This document shows positions 1 to 6,653 of a stretch of 6,870 nt of DNA, in pieces. Below the pieces are notes generated by a model. The model had not been told where the DNA came from. It made no database searches and worked only from the letters and a program-made list of their open reading frames with translations. Source of the DNA: JBJEQG01 sp051881635. Its GTDB lineage: Bacteria; Bacillota; Clostridia; Oscillospirales; Acutalibacteraceae. The stretch covers positions 1 through 6,870 of the forward strand of contig JBJEQG010000004.1 in assembly GCA_051881635.1 (NCBI GenBank). Direction: 5' to 3'. Position 1 is the stretch's first letter, and each line of letters begins with the position of its first letter. Made by a program: the position numbers and the translations under genes.

Positions 1-600
1 ATGGACTTCTTCTATTGAACGCACAGCATCAATAATTTTAATATTTTCGCTTGCTCCCAAAATTTCAAAAACATCAAAAAAACATCGGCGGGTTTTTTCA
101 AGCGTTTTTGGGTTCTCAAAAATTTCTCTGCTTAACCGCCCGTTATTCAGGCGGCTGTCGCAGCTTTCCGGGTCAACATCTAAAAACAAACATAAATCGG
201 GTTTTAAAATTTTATCGCACCCCAAATTCATCTGCATAACCCACTCTAAATTGGCATCAATTCCCTGATACGCAAACGATGAATAATAATAGCGGTCGCA
301 TACAACATCAATACCGCTGTCAATATATTGTTTGATACCATTTTTCGGATTGATATTATGAAAAATACGGTCCGCCAGAAACAACGCTGATAATTCTTGT
401 GCGGTACTCTTACGGAAACCGCCAAGTATATCCCGTATCAAGCCACCAACAGTCGATACGGTAGGTTCTGCCGTTTGATAAACCGTATGATTTTTTTTCA
501 ATTCCCGTACCAGCAAATCAATTTGTGTTCCCTTGCCCGAGCCGTCCAAACCTTCAAGAACAATAAACCGTCCTTTTTTGCTTTCAGTTGTACCACTCAT
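1..600 (-). CDS. tmk: Thymidylate kinase (dTMP kinase), 3' end outside the window
   Basis: I translated this strand by hand: 200 codons are open from ATG at 600 to the window edge, with no stop seen. The protein is a P-loop nucleoside monophosphate kinase that would phosphorylate dTMP to dTDP with ATP in the cytoplasm, for dTTP synthesis. Visible motifs are the P-loop GLDGSGKGTQ at residues 17-26, an EP pair at 45-46, the thymidylate-kinase signature DRYYYSSFAYQ at 102-112, a LFLDVDP strand at about 138-144, and a lid-like GRLSREIFE at 154-162. Family members are about 200-215 aa, so only the last few residues should be missing. The residue after the P-loop lysine is Gly instead of the usual Ser/Thr. 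I chose ATG at 600 because CAAAGG lies 10 bases upstream. An in-frame ATG at 636 overlaps the predicted -10 element, so it is unlikely. The gene is divergent from the NUDIX operon. A second tmk paralogue may exist elsewhere in the genome; that is inference. Confidence 0.9.
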   Translation of the reverse strand, partial: MSGTTESKKGRFIVLEGLDGSGKGTQIDLLVRELKKNHTVYQTAEPTVSTVGGLIRDILGGFRKSTAQELSALFLADRIFHNINPKNGIKQYIDSGIDVVCDRYYYSSFAYQGIDANLEWVMQMNLGCDKILKPDLCLFLDVDPESCDSRLNNGRLSREIFENPKTLEKTRRCFFDVFEILGASENIKIIDAVRSIEEVH

Positions 601-613
601 ACTTTCACTGCCT

Positions 614-642
614 TTGTTATTCAAACTGTTTTTCATTATAAC
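614..642 (+). promoter_or_regulatory. Predicted sigma-A promoter for the NUDIX-radical SAM operon
   Basis: TTGTTA (614-619) and TATAAC (637-642) are separated by exactly 17 bases. A start near 649 would leave a leader of about 34 bases containing AAGGAG (668-673), 9 bases before the NUDIX ATG. The element overlaps the opposing tmk promoter, so the two probably compete for polymerase. Confidence 0.55.
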
Positions 643-664
643 ATAACCTATTCCTAAAAGACAA
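635..664 (-). promoter_or_regulatory. Predicted sigma-A promoter for tmk with extended -10
   Basis: On the minus strand a perfect TATAAT (635-640) is preceded by TG one base upstream, giving the extended -10 TGTTATAAT. A -35-like TTGTCT lies at 659-664 with an 18-base spacer. Transcription would begin near 628 and leave a leader of about 28 bases before the ATG at 600. Its -10 overlaps the -10 of the opposing promoter. Confidence 0.6.
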
Positions 665-682
665 GCTAAGGAGAAAAATACC

Positions 683-1192
683 ATGAAATTTTGTTACGAA
701 TGTGGCACGGCCTTAATCACAAAGATTAACGGCATTGACGGTGCAACACCCTACTGCCCTTGCTGTCAAACATTTCGTTTCCCGATTTTTTCAACCGCCG
801 TCAGTATGATTGTTAAAAACCCAAGCGAGGATAAAATTCTTCTTATAAAGCAATACGGCAAACCAAATTATGTCCTTGTGGCGGGTTATGTCAATAAAGG
901 CGAAAATGCCGAACAAGCTGTACATCGTGAAGTCAAAGAAGAAATCGGTTTTAATATCGTTAAACTACGCCCAAGCAAAAGTGCCTATTTTGCCCCAACA
1001 AATACACTTATGCTGAATTTTTCCTGTGTTGCGGACAGTATGGATTTAAGCGGTATCAACGAGGAAATAGACAGTGCCGCATGGTTTTCCTTCGAGGAGG
1101 CTGCCAAAAATATCAATCCCGACAGTGTGGCTCAACACTTTTTACTTTACTATTTGGAACAATACAAGCATGAAACGGGAGTATCATTATGA
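683..1192 (+). CDS. NUDIX hydrolase with zinc ribbon, NADH pyrophosphatase (NudC)-like
   Basis: This 169-aa cytoplasmic enzyme should cleave a nucleoside diphosphate linked to another moiety, using Mg2+ or Mn2+. Residues 4-28 form a zinc ribbon (C4, C7, C25, C28; C27 is an additional Cys). The NUDIX box at 68-90 is complete: G68, E74, R82, E83, E86, E87 and G89 all sit at the canonical spacing. After the box, the stretch KSAYFAPTNTLMLNF (about 99-113) occupies the place where NudC proteins carry their SQPWPFPxS NADH-recognition motif, but it matches only loosely. The protein lacks the N-terminal domain of full NudC (about 260 aa). Zinc ribbon plus NUDIX is known from NADH pyrophosphatases, so NADH, another dinucleotide or an NAD-type RNA cap is plausible, but the substrate cannot be fixed from sequence. 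AAGGAG lies 9 bases before the ATG. The stop overlaps the next gene's start as ATGA, so the two are likely translationally coupled. Confidence 0.88.
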   Translation: MKFCYECGTALITKINGIDGATPYCPCCQTFRFPIFSTAVSMIVKNPSEDKILLIKQYGKPNYVLVAGYVNKGENAEQAVHREVKEEIGFNIVKLRPSKSAYFAPTNTLMLNFSCVADSMDLSGINEEIDSAAWFSFEEAAKNINPDSVAQHFLLYYLEQYKHETGVSL

Positions 1193-2118
1193 CTCAGCTT
1201 TGGAACGGACGCCGTTATTATTCGCTTGACAGTTTTCTAAAAAATACTTTTGGTGAAAAATTATACAAATTGTCATTAGACGGCGGTATGACTTGTCCCA
1301 ACCGTGACGGAACTTTATCCTTTGGCGGCTGTATTTTTTGTAGTGCCGGCGGTTCGGGAGATTTTGCCGTTTCTCATCGTATAAATACGGACGAACAGAT
1401 TGCCGCCGCAAAACTTCTTGTCCAAAACAAATATAACGGCAATCGTTATATTGCCTACTTTCAATCTTATACCAATACATACGCTCCGTGTGAAATCTTA
1501 CGGCGGCTTTTTCTGCCTGTTATTCAAAGACCTGATATAGCTGTTCTATCTATCGCCACCCGTCCCGACTGTTTGCCTGAACCTGTCCTTGAACTTTTGG
1601 CGGAATTGAACGCTATCAAACCCGTTTGGGTTGAACTCGGCTTACAAACCATTCATGAACATACCGCCAAATATATCAATCGTGGTTATCCGTTAGAGGT
1701 TTACCAAACCGCCGCCGAACATCTGCACCAAATCGGCATTCCCGTTATTACACACATGATTATCGGTTTACCAAATGAAACAGATGAAGATATGCTCCAA
1801 ACCGCCCACTATATCGGAAAAATCGGTAAGGACGGCATTAAACTTCAACTTCTGCATATTTTAAAAGGAACGGTTTTGGCGGAACATTACGCACAGGGAC
1901 AATTTTCGGCATTATCATTTGAGCGTTATATTGACCTTGTGTGCCGTATGTTAGCCGTTTTGCCGCCTGATATGGTTATCCACCGACTGACAGGGGACGG
2001 CAATAAAAACGACCTCATCGCACCGCTTTGGAGTGGTGACAAAATGCGTGTGCTTAATGCCATTCAGCATGAATTAAAGGTGCGTGACCTTTGGCAAGGC
2101 AAATTTTTTACTCCATAA
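1189..2118 (+). CDS. ytqA: TIGR01212-family radical SAM protein (YtqA/YhcC type; possible tRNA wobble-uridine enzyme MnmL)
   Basis: This 309-aa protein has the usual family length. The radical SAM cluster is the family-specific CX11CX2C: C36, C48 and C51, within TCPNRDGT...GGCIFC, which would bind a 4Fe-4S cluster and SAM. Further family blocks are YFQSYTNTYAP (about 92-102), IATRPDCLPEP (about 121-131), VELGLQTIHEHTAKYINRGY (about 146-165), HMIIGLPNET (about 187-196), KLQLLHILKGT and the C-terminal HRLTGDG. The B. subtilis and streptococcal member YtqA was reported as MnmL, acting in the pathway that turns cmnm5(s2)U into mnm5(s2)U at tRNA position 34, usually beside the methylase MnmM. No MnmM gene is present here, and TIGR01212 also includes E. 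coli YhcC, so the tRNA role is inferred from the family. Translation probably depends on the NUDIX gene through the ATGA overlap, helped by GGGAG 7 bases upstream. It ends 3 bases before the terminator hairpin. Confidence 0.88.
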   Translation: MTQLWNGRRYYSLDSFLKNTFGEKLYKLSLDGGMTCPNRDGTLSFGGCIFCSAGGSGDFAVSHRINTDEQIAAAKLLVQNKYNGNRYIAYFQSYTNTYAPCEILRRLFLPVIQRPDIAVLSIATRPDCLPEPVLELLAELNAIKPVWVELGLQTIHEHTAKYINRGYPLEVYQTAAEHLHQIGIPVITHMIIGLPNETDEDMLQTAHYIGKIGKDGIKLQLLHILKGTVLAEHYAQGQFSALSFERYIDLVCRMLAVLPPDMVIHRLTGDGNKNDLIAPLWSGDKMRVLNAIQHELKVRDLWQGKFFTP

Positions 2119-2121
2119 AAA

Positions 2122-2153
2122 AATCCCTAATCTTACGGCAAAGATTAGGGATT
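2122..2153. terminator. Bidirectional intrinsic terminator between convergent operons
   Basis: A perfect 13-bp stem (AATCCCTAATCTT at 2122-2134 pairing with 2141-2153) closes a 6-base loop, ACGGCA. On the minus strand the hairpin is followed by a run of seven U (complement of 2117-2123, partly in the stem), a strong tail for the glycosyltransferase operon, whose stop codon is at 2159-2161. On the plus strand the tail (GATTGTTATT) is poorer in U, so termination of the radical SAM operon may be less efficient. Confidence 0.88.
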
Positions 2154-2158
2154 GATTG

Positions 2159-4837
2159 TTATTCGGGAATATTCAAAATTGCCTCATAGACACGCTGACA
2201 GTTATTCTCATCAAAATAGGGATAAAATGCCTCAATACGCTTTATATACTTTTCTTCGTTTTGACAGTCATGCTCTATCTCTTTTATAACGGCATCAACC
2301 GTACTTTCCAAATCATAACAGACAGGTCCAAAGCCGTCGTCCTCATAACTGAAATAGCCCTTCTTGTAGGAATGTTCACCGCCAAAGAAAATATCCTTGT
2401 CGAATTGAGAATAAACCACAGGCTTTTTCAGATAAGCAAAATCAAAGAAAACGCTGGAATAATCCGTAACAAGTAATGCACCCTCAGAAAATTCCTTTTG
2501 ATAGTCAACATAGCCGTCATTGACCTTGAAAACATCATTTGCATGGAAATCAATACTTTGTTTTGTAAACAGCGGGTGCATACAGAACAAGCCCTCATAC
2601 CCATGCTCTCTCATGCAATTCAACAGCCTTTCGTCATTGATTAAGGCATCATAAAACTTAAAATAATCGCTGTCTTTAAAGCCGTCATAATAAACGCTTT
2701 CATCAGTTTTCGGGTCAACACACTGTTTAAGGGAATTTCTCCATGTCGGAATAAGCAAAACCTTTTTTTTGCGGTTTTGGTTCATTCTGAAAAGTGTATC
2801 ATATCGTGGGAAACCCGTCAGTTTAACAACCCGTTCACCATAATAATAATCGCCCTGTACGATAGAGTCATACTCCGGTTTTCCCGCCGTTACAAAGACT
2901 TTGATATTCTTTGAAGCTCTGTTCAGCCAATCGGAAATATCGTCTTTTGTAATGCCATGCTGTAAGAATGTAAAATTAAAATGATACAAATCCACCAAAT
3001 ATTTTTTGTACATTCCAAAGGGGTTGACAATATAATCACTCGCCTGTGAGGAAACGATATTTGTACAGAAAAGACTCAGCATTTTATATTTCATCGAACC
3101 ATACGGCACGACTTTGCCGACAGACTTCATCTTTTCATAGTCCTCACTGCTCTTTTCAAGAACAAAATAGGTCTTTAAATTTTTGTTGTCCACCGTTTGC
3201 ATATATCTGAAAAACGCTTCGCCGTTATCTCCTGCTTTATACGGTCTGTCGGAAATCAACCAAATTTCCTTTTTGATAAATTTGGACATAAAACGATACA
3301 GCCGTCTGTAAATTGCCGACCATTTAGACTTTGACGACCATAATTCGGAAATCAATTTTTTCTCAATCTTACGGTACTTTTTCCCGTCATCTTTTTCCAC
3401 TTGCAACGCATGACCGCTGTACTGAACCAAAAAACCGTTTGTTCTCAGATAAGAATTTTTACAGTTTCTGTTCATTGTACAGTTTGGTGTAAAATTGAAA
3501 TCCACCTCAATCGGAAAATTCTTTTTATAAATAATAAAAACCTTTACAGCCGTTTTTTGACCGTCAAAAGGAATATCCGTTTTAAAGTATCTTTCATAGT
3601 AATAGATACCCTCTACACAGTTTTTCGGCTTTTTACTGTATTCATAACATTCTTTAAACGGTATTATACGATTTTCTCCATCTTGGCAATAAATCTCATA
3701 ATCATCGCTTTTCAGAACCGAATTGATAAATCCTTCCAAATGGATATGGTCCTTATAAACTTTGACTTCTTCCATGCGAACCAATGAGGGATTGTTCAAC
3801 GACAAAAGACGGATATTGTTGAAATACAAAGCCCCCTGTCTTTGAACAAATTGTTCCCTAATATCATAACCATACTTCAAGGTTAGAGCATAAACTTTAT
3901 GTTCCACCCAAATATTTTTTTGTTCCGCAATAATAAAATCCTCAATGTTTTTTATAATTGACTTGATGTGCTTTGTATAAATTTCAGCTTCTGTTTCGGT
4001 CAATATACCTTCTGGAATTGGTCTTTTCACCCTCCATTGAAAATCATACATGATTAAATACTGCACATAATACGGCACAGTTCCCCAAAGCTCTTTCGCA
4101 AAAGATAAAATAACATCATGAAAATGACTCAATGTCGTTTCATAAAATTCCACACGCTCTTGACAGGTATCCAAAGCGGAATTGGCATTTTCCCTTTTGC
4201 GGTACATATAATCAACTGAACGCAAAACACCGTATTTTTGTTTTTGGAGGATAAGTTGGTTAATCAGAAGTGAATCCTCGCCGTATTTCAGTTGAACATC
4301 AAATTTATACTTCAATGCCTCACTGCGGATAAAGCATGACGCCATGTGCATTTGTATGCACTGATAATCATATTCTGTGGAAATCACACGATTTCTGTTA
4401 AATTTAAAATTCAGTGGGTGTCCACAACCGCTGGACGCTTCAAAGTATCTCAGCCGACAGGCAACAACATCAATTTCGTCCTCATGTTCCTCAAAAAAAT
4501 TCCAAACGGTCTTAAAGGCATCAGGATTCCATTTATCGTCCGAGTCCAAAAAATTGACATACTTGCCCTCAATATATTTCATACCCGTATTTCGTGCCGC
4601 ACTGACGCCCGCATTTTCCTGACGAACATAGATAATATTATCAGGATACTGTTCTTTATATTTCAAACATATTTCTTCGCTGTTGTCGGGACTGCCGTCA
4701 TTAACCAAAATCATTTGAATATTTTCACAAAAACCAATATTTTGGGCTAAAACGGACTCGATTGTTTCTGCCAAATACTGTTCAACATTATATACGGGAA
4801 TAACAACCGAAAACAAAAACTTATTTTTTTCGGACAT
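2159..4837 (-). CDS. Bifunctional family-2 glycosyltransferase / CDP-glycerol glycerophosphotransferase (TagF-like)
   Basis: This 892-aa fusion likely makes or extends a phosphodiester-containing surface polymer at the cytoplasmic face of the membrane. Residues 9-230 are a GT-A family-2 domain: FSVVIPVYNVE (9-19), a LVNDGSPDNS nucleotide-binding turn (44-53), a DSDD metal motif (98-101), and GEDSLL (186-191) at the usual acceptor/base region. Residues about 240-350 are mostly helical, and about 355-475 look beta-rich and unassigned. A basic amphipathic stretch (about 480-518) could hold the protein to the membrane. Residues about 520-885 form the glycerophosphotransferase domain: LISDRPYKAGDNG, QHG with H627, LTGFPRYD, LLIPTWRNS, MHP with H754, and TDYSS with D792. 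The two histidines match the pair reported as essential in TagF enzymes. AAAGGTGA lies just upstream of the ATG. It is the last gene of the operon, 38 bases after the Stealth gene. Whether glycerol phosphate or another polyol phosphate is transferred cannot be read from sequence. Confidence 0.92.
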   Translation of the reverse strand: MSEKNKFLFSVVIPVYNVEQYLAETIESVLAQNIGFCENIQMILVNDGSPDNSEEICLKYKEQYPDNIIYVRQENAGVSAARNTGMKYIEGKYVNFLDSDDKWNPDAFKTVWNFFEEHEDEIDVVACRLRYFEASSGCGHPLNFKFNRNRVISTEYDYQCIQMHMASCFIRSEALKYKFDVQLKYGEDSLLINQLILQKQKYGVLRSVDYMYRKRENANSALDTCQERVEFYETTLSHFHDVILSFAKELWGTVPYYVQYLIMYDFQWRVKRPIPEGILTETEAEIYTKHIKSIIKNIEDFIIAEQKNIWVEHKVYALTLKYGYDIREQFVQRQGALYFNNIRLLSLNNPSLVRMEEVKVYKDHIHLEGFINSVLKSDDYEIYCQDGENRIIPFKECYEYSKKPKNCVEGIYYYERYFKTDIPFDGQKTAVKVFIIYKKNFPIEVDFNFTPNCTMNRNCKNSYLRTNGFLVQYSGHALQVEKDDGKKYRKIEKKLISELWSSKSKWSAIYRRLYRFMSKFIKKEIWLISDRPYKAGDNGEAFFRYMQTVDNKNLKTYFVLEKSSEDYEKMKSVGKVVPYGSMKYKMLSLFCTNIVSSQASDYIVNPFGMYKKYLVDLYHFNFTFLQHGITKDDISDWLNRASKNIKVFVTAGKPEYDSIVQGDYYYGERVVKLTGFPRYDTLFRMNQNRKKKVLLIPTWRNSLKQCVDPKTDESVYYDGFKDSDYFKFYDALINDERLLNCMREHGYEGLFCMHPLFTKQSIDFHANDVFKVNDGYVDYQKEFSEGALLVTDYSSVFFDFAYLKKPVVYSQFDKDIFFGGEHSYKKGYFSYEDDGFGPVCYDLESTVDAVIKEIEHDCQNEEKYIKRIEAFYPYFDENNCQRVYEAILNIPE

Positions 4838-4875
4838 TTAAAATCACCTTTCCGTTCTGTTCAGTTTTTCATCTT

Positions 4876-5871
4876 TTACTTTTCAAAACTTGATTTTTCT
4901 GGCAGCAACTTTTCAAACGCTTCCATAACCTGCTGTTTTTGCTGCTCAAAGTTTGCCGTATTTACCGTATCATTAACACAAACCAATTTATAACGCCCCT
5001 GCGACAGTGCGTCCAAAAGTTCCTGAAAATTTCTGTCCTTAATATGAAAACACTGTCCGATTTTCATACTTCTCGGCAACGCTTTTCCTGATGCAATTTG
5101 CCAAAATTTCATAAGCCATTGATTACAGTTTGACGGATTACGGAATTTGTCCATACAGGTTTTATCTAAAATTTCCCCCTCTGCCGCCCAAACTTCTTCA
5201 AAAGTGCTTTTCAAAAAATTACTCGGCAAATGGTCATAGAATATGCCCGGAAACCATGGCCATATATTCAAAACACTTGTTTTTATAATCCGTTTCAATC
5301 CGTTTTTAGGATTATACCATTTTGAAAAATGTTTTCTAATGCACTGCCTTTTATCAAAATGGCTGTTAATCAACTCCATATTATTACCGTTAAACGGTCC
5401 TGCACTGTTCTTGCCGAAATAAATACAATCCTGGGCATAGGTATCTCTTGGACAACCGTTTTTAAAGAAATCTTCCGGCACTGTGGAAGCTGTTACAAAC
5501 ATATCATCGTTGAAATAAACAAATTGTTCTGCCAAACCCTCTATACGGTGCAAATTTAACTCGATTGTATGAGAATTAAAAGTCGGCAGATATTTCCGAG
5601 GAATATAGTCTTTATGATTGACGATATGAAGTTTGGGATTTTCAGTATTCAACCATGGTGGCAAATGCCCCCATGTTACGAAATGAATACGGTGTACCCA
5701 TGGTGCAAACTTTTCCACACCACGAAACCAATATTGCAAATTATCCCAATCACGGTAGCGTACTTCCGTATCGTCCCCTTTATCTTTAGAACCGTCATAC
5801 AGACTTTTTTCTTTTCGCCATGCGGGGTCATTACCGTCTACCCAAATCATAACAAAATCAATATTTTCCAA
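4876..5871 (-). CDS. Stealth-family capsular/surface polysaccharide phosphotransferase
   Basis: This 331-aa protein carries the four Stealth conserved regions. CR1 is IDFVMIWVDGNDPAW (4-18). CR2 spans about 34-130, with VRYRDWDNL, FAPWVHRIHFVT, PPWLN and the FNDDMFV metal-site block (120-126). CR3 covers about 165-225, with FYDHLPSNFLKSTFEEVW. CR4 is about 243-262, FRNPSNCNQWL. Characterised Stealth proteins transfer a hexose-1-phosphate from a nucleotide sugar, forming phosphodiester links in capsules (Neisseria type) or modifying lysosomal enzymes (animal GlcNAc-1-phosphotransferase). I infer a similar sugar-phosphate transfer onto a surface glycan here. The exact sugar is unknown. No signal peptide or membrane segment is evident. 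The start is TTG at 5871, supported by AGGAGG 8 bases upstream. It sits 15 bases after the acyltransferase remnant and before the GT2-TagF fusion, consistent with one transcript serving a common polymer. Confidence 0.9.
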   Translation of the reverse strand: MENIDFVMIWVDGNDPAWRKEKSLYDGSKDKGDDTEVRYRDWDNLQYWFRGVEKFAPWVHRIHFVTWGHLPPWLNTENPKLHIVNHKDYIPRKYLPTFNSHTIELNLHRIEGLAEQFVYFNDDMFVTASTVPEDFFKNGCPRDTYAQDCIYFGKNSAGPFNGNNMELINSHFDKRQCIRKHFSKWYNPKNGLKRIIKTSVLNIWPWFPGIFYDHLPSNFLKSTFEEVWAAEGEILDKTCMDKFRNPSNCNQWLMKFWQIASGKALPRSMKIGQCFHIKDRNFQELLDALSQGRYKLVCVNDTVNTANFEQQKQQVMEAFEKLLPEKSSFEK

Positions 5872-5879
5872 AGAACTCG

Positions 5880-5885
5880 CCTCCT
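5880..5885 (-). promoter_or_regulatory. Strong ribosome binding site that fixes the TTG start of the Stealth gene
   Basis: AGGAGG is read on the minus strand, 8 bases before TTG at 5871. No ATG lies at a suitable distance, and CR1 begins at residue 4, so the TTG start is well supported. The site lies just after the TAA (5887-5889) that ends the acyltransferase remnant. Confidence 0.8.
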
Positions 5886-5886
5886 T

Positions 5887-6422
5887 TTATGTATTTGTCA
5901 TTAAGCGTTCCTCACACGCTGTCACATGGTCGGAAAAACATTTCACGATTTTATCACAGTGTATCAACTTTTTTATGCCCATAACCGCAAAAGATAATAC
6001 CAAAGAAAATGCAATCATAAAAGCAAATATCAAAGCGGCATATTTCAGTTCATAGGTAAAATCCTTAAACCAAACTGCCCGAATAAAAGTATGCATAAAG
6101 AATATGTTGGATAAATGTTTTTCAAAGAATTCCAAAACCGTATACGCCTTGTAACAAAAGTCACTTCATCTTTTGCCGTAAAACAAAGATTTTGGTTTTT
6201 GAACTTCATCGTTCTTGTCAAACCGTATGATGACAAAAAAGCAAACATTCCCACACAAATATTCATGCTTTCACAAATATAAATCGCCGTTTTTTGCGAA
6301 AACGACGAAAAATCCACATAATATCCGTTCAAACGGCTGACAGATGAAAAACAATGGTAGGCTACCAAAAACAAGATTGCCACGCCTTTCATAATAAGCG
6401 TATCTCTTTTTGAAAACTGCAA
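5887..6422 (-). pseudogene. Acyltransferase-3 family membrane protein (OatA-like), internally deleted and frameshifted
   Basis: The 5' part (TTG at 6422; 125 codons to a stop at 6045) begins like an acyltransferase-3 protein: FSKRDTLIMKGVAILFL, with the conserved His as AYHCF (H23), then a second membrane segment around ICVGMFAFLSSYGLTRT. Homology seems to stop near residue 95, at FVTRR. The 3' part lies in another frame from about 6155 down to TAA at 5887. It matches the family's C-terminal end: VLEFFEKHLSNIFFMHTFI, then FKDFTYELKYAALIF and a final membrane segment ending in IKKLIH. Intact homologues are roughly 340-400 aa with about ten membrane segments, so about 150-200 central residues are missing (estimate from family knowledge). 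The original enzyme would have O-acetylated or otherwise O-acylated a surface polysaccharide. Promoter and GGAGG site remain intact, so the remnant is still transcribed as the operon leader. Two separate small proteins are a less likely reading. Confidence 0.8.
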
Positions 6423-6430
6423 AGTTTAAA

Positions 6431-6435
6431 CCTCC
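6431..6435 (-). promoter_or_regulatory. Ribosome binding site for the TTG start of the broken acyltransferase
   Basis: GGAGG on the minus strand lies 8 bases before TTG at 6422, which begins the sequence MQFSKRD typical of the family's N-terminus. It supports TTG as the original start and shows that the initiation region has not decayed. Confidence 0.7.
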
Positions 6436-6465
6436 GCTCTACTTTGTACATCAAAATATATTTAT

Positions 6466-6494
6466 AGTATATCCTATCAACCACCAAAAAACAA
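6466..6494 (-). promoter_or_regulatory. Predicted sigma-A promoter of the acyltransferase remnant-Stealth-GT2/TagF operon
   Basis: On the minus strand, TTGTTT (6489-6494) and TATACT (6466-6471) are separated by 17 bases. A start near 6459 gives a leader of about 37 bases containing GGAGG. No other clear promoter was seen between this and the Stealth gene, so the two intact polymer genes probably depend on it. Confidence 0.6.
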
Positions 6495-6653
6495 GAGTTG
6501 AAAACCATAGTCCTCCACAGAAAAGCCCCCGTTTTTCACATTAAATTTTGTGGTATTTCAACGATAAGTCACTTTTTATTCTTTTAGTTCATTAAACAAT
6601 ATTATATTAAGTTTTCAAAATATCAAAAAATAAACAAACTTGAATTTTAATCC

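Noticed and set aside
51..657. Plus-strand open frames at 51-239 and 397-657
   Set aside because: They are the complement of the tmk gene, which has all the family motifs on the other strand.
1187..1480. Minus-strand open frame of 97 codons
   Set aside because: It lies antisense inside the radical SAM gene, has no recognisable domain, and its composition (many Arg, Tyr, Cys) is typical of a shadow frame.
2156..2476. Plus-strand open frame of 106 codons with hydrophobic stretches
   Set aside because: Antisense to the TagF-like domain. The apparent membrane segments are the complement of codons in a well-supported gene, and it begins within bases adjoining the terminator.
3401..4750. Several plus-strand open frames (3401-3787, 4346-4750, 4377-4622)
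   Set aside because: All lie antisense to the 892-aa fusion gene. They lack family motifs and convincing ribosome binding sites.
5329..5904. Plus-strand open frames at 5329-5559 and 5569-5904
   Set aside because: Antisense to the Stealth gene, whose conserved regions cover this interval. No domain was recognised.
5887..6135. Independent 82-aa membrane protein starting at TTG 6135
   Set aside because: Its sequence matches the C-terminal end of acyltransferase-3 proteins, and it overlaps the N-terminal piece of the same family in another frame, so one broken gene is the simpler explanation.
6510..6556. Possible terminator or structured RNA around the C-rich run at about 6526-6531
   Set aside because: The best pairing (CCACA with TGTGG, plus a bulged A/U extension) is weak and no gene ends there on either strand.
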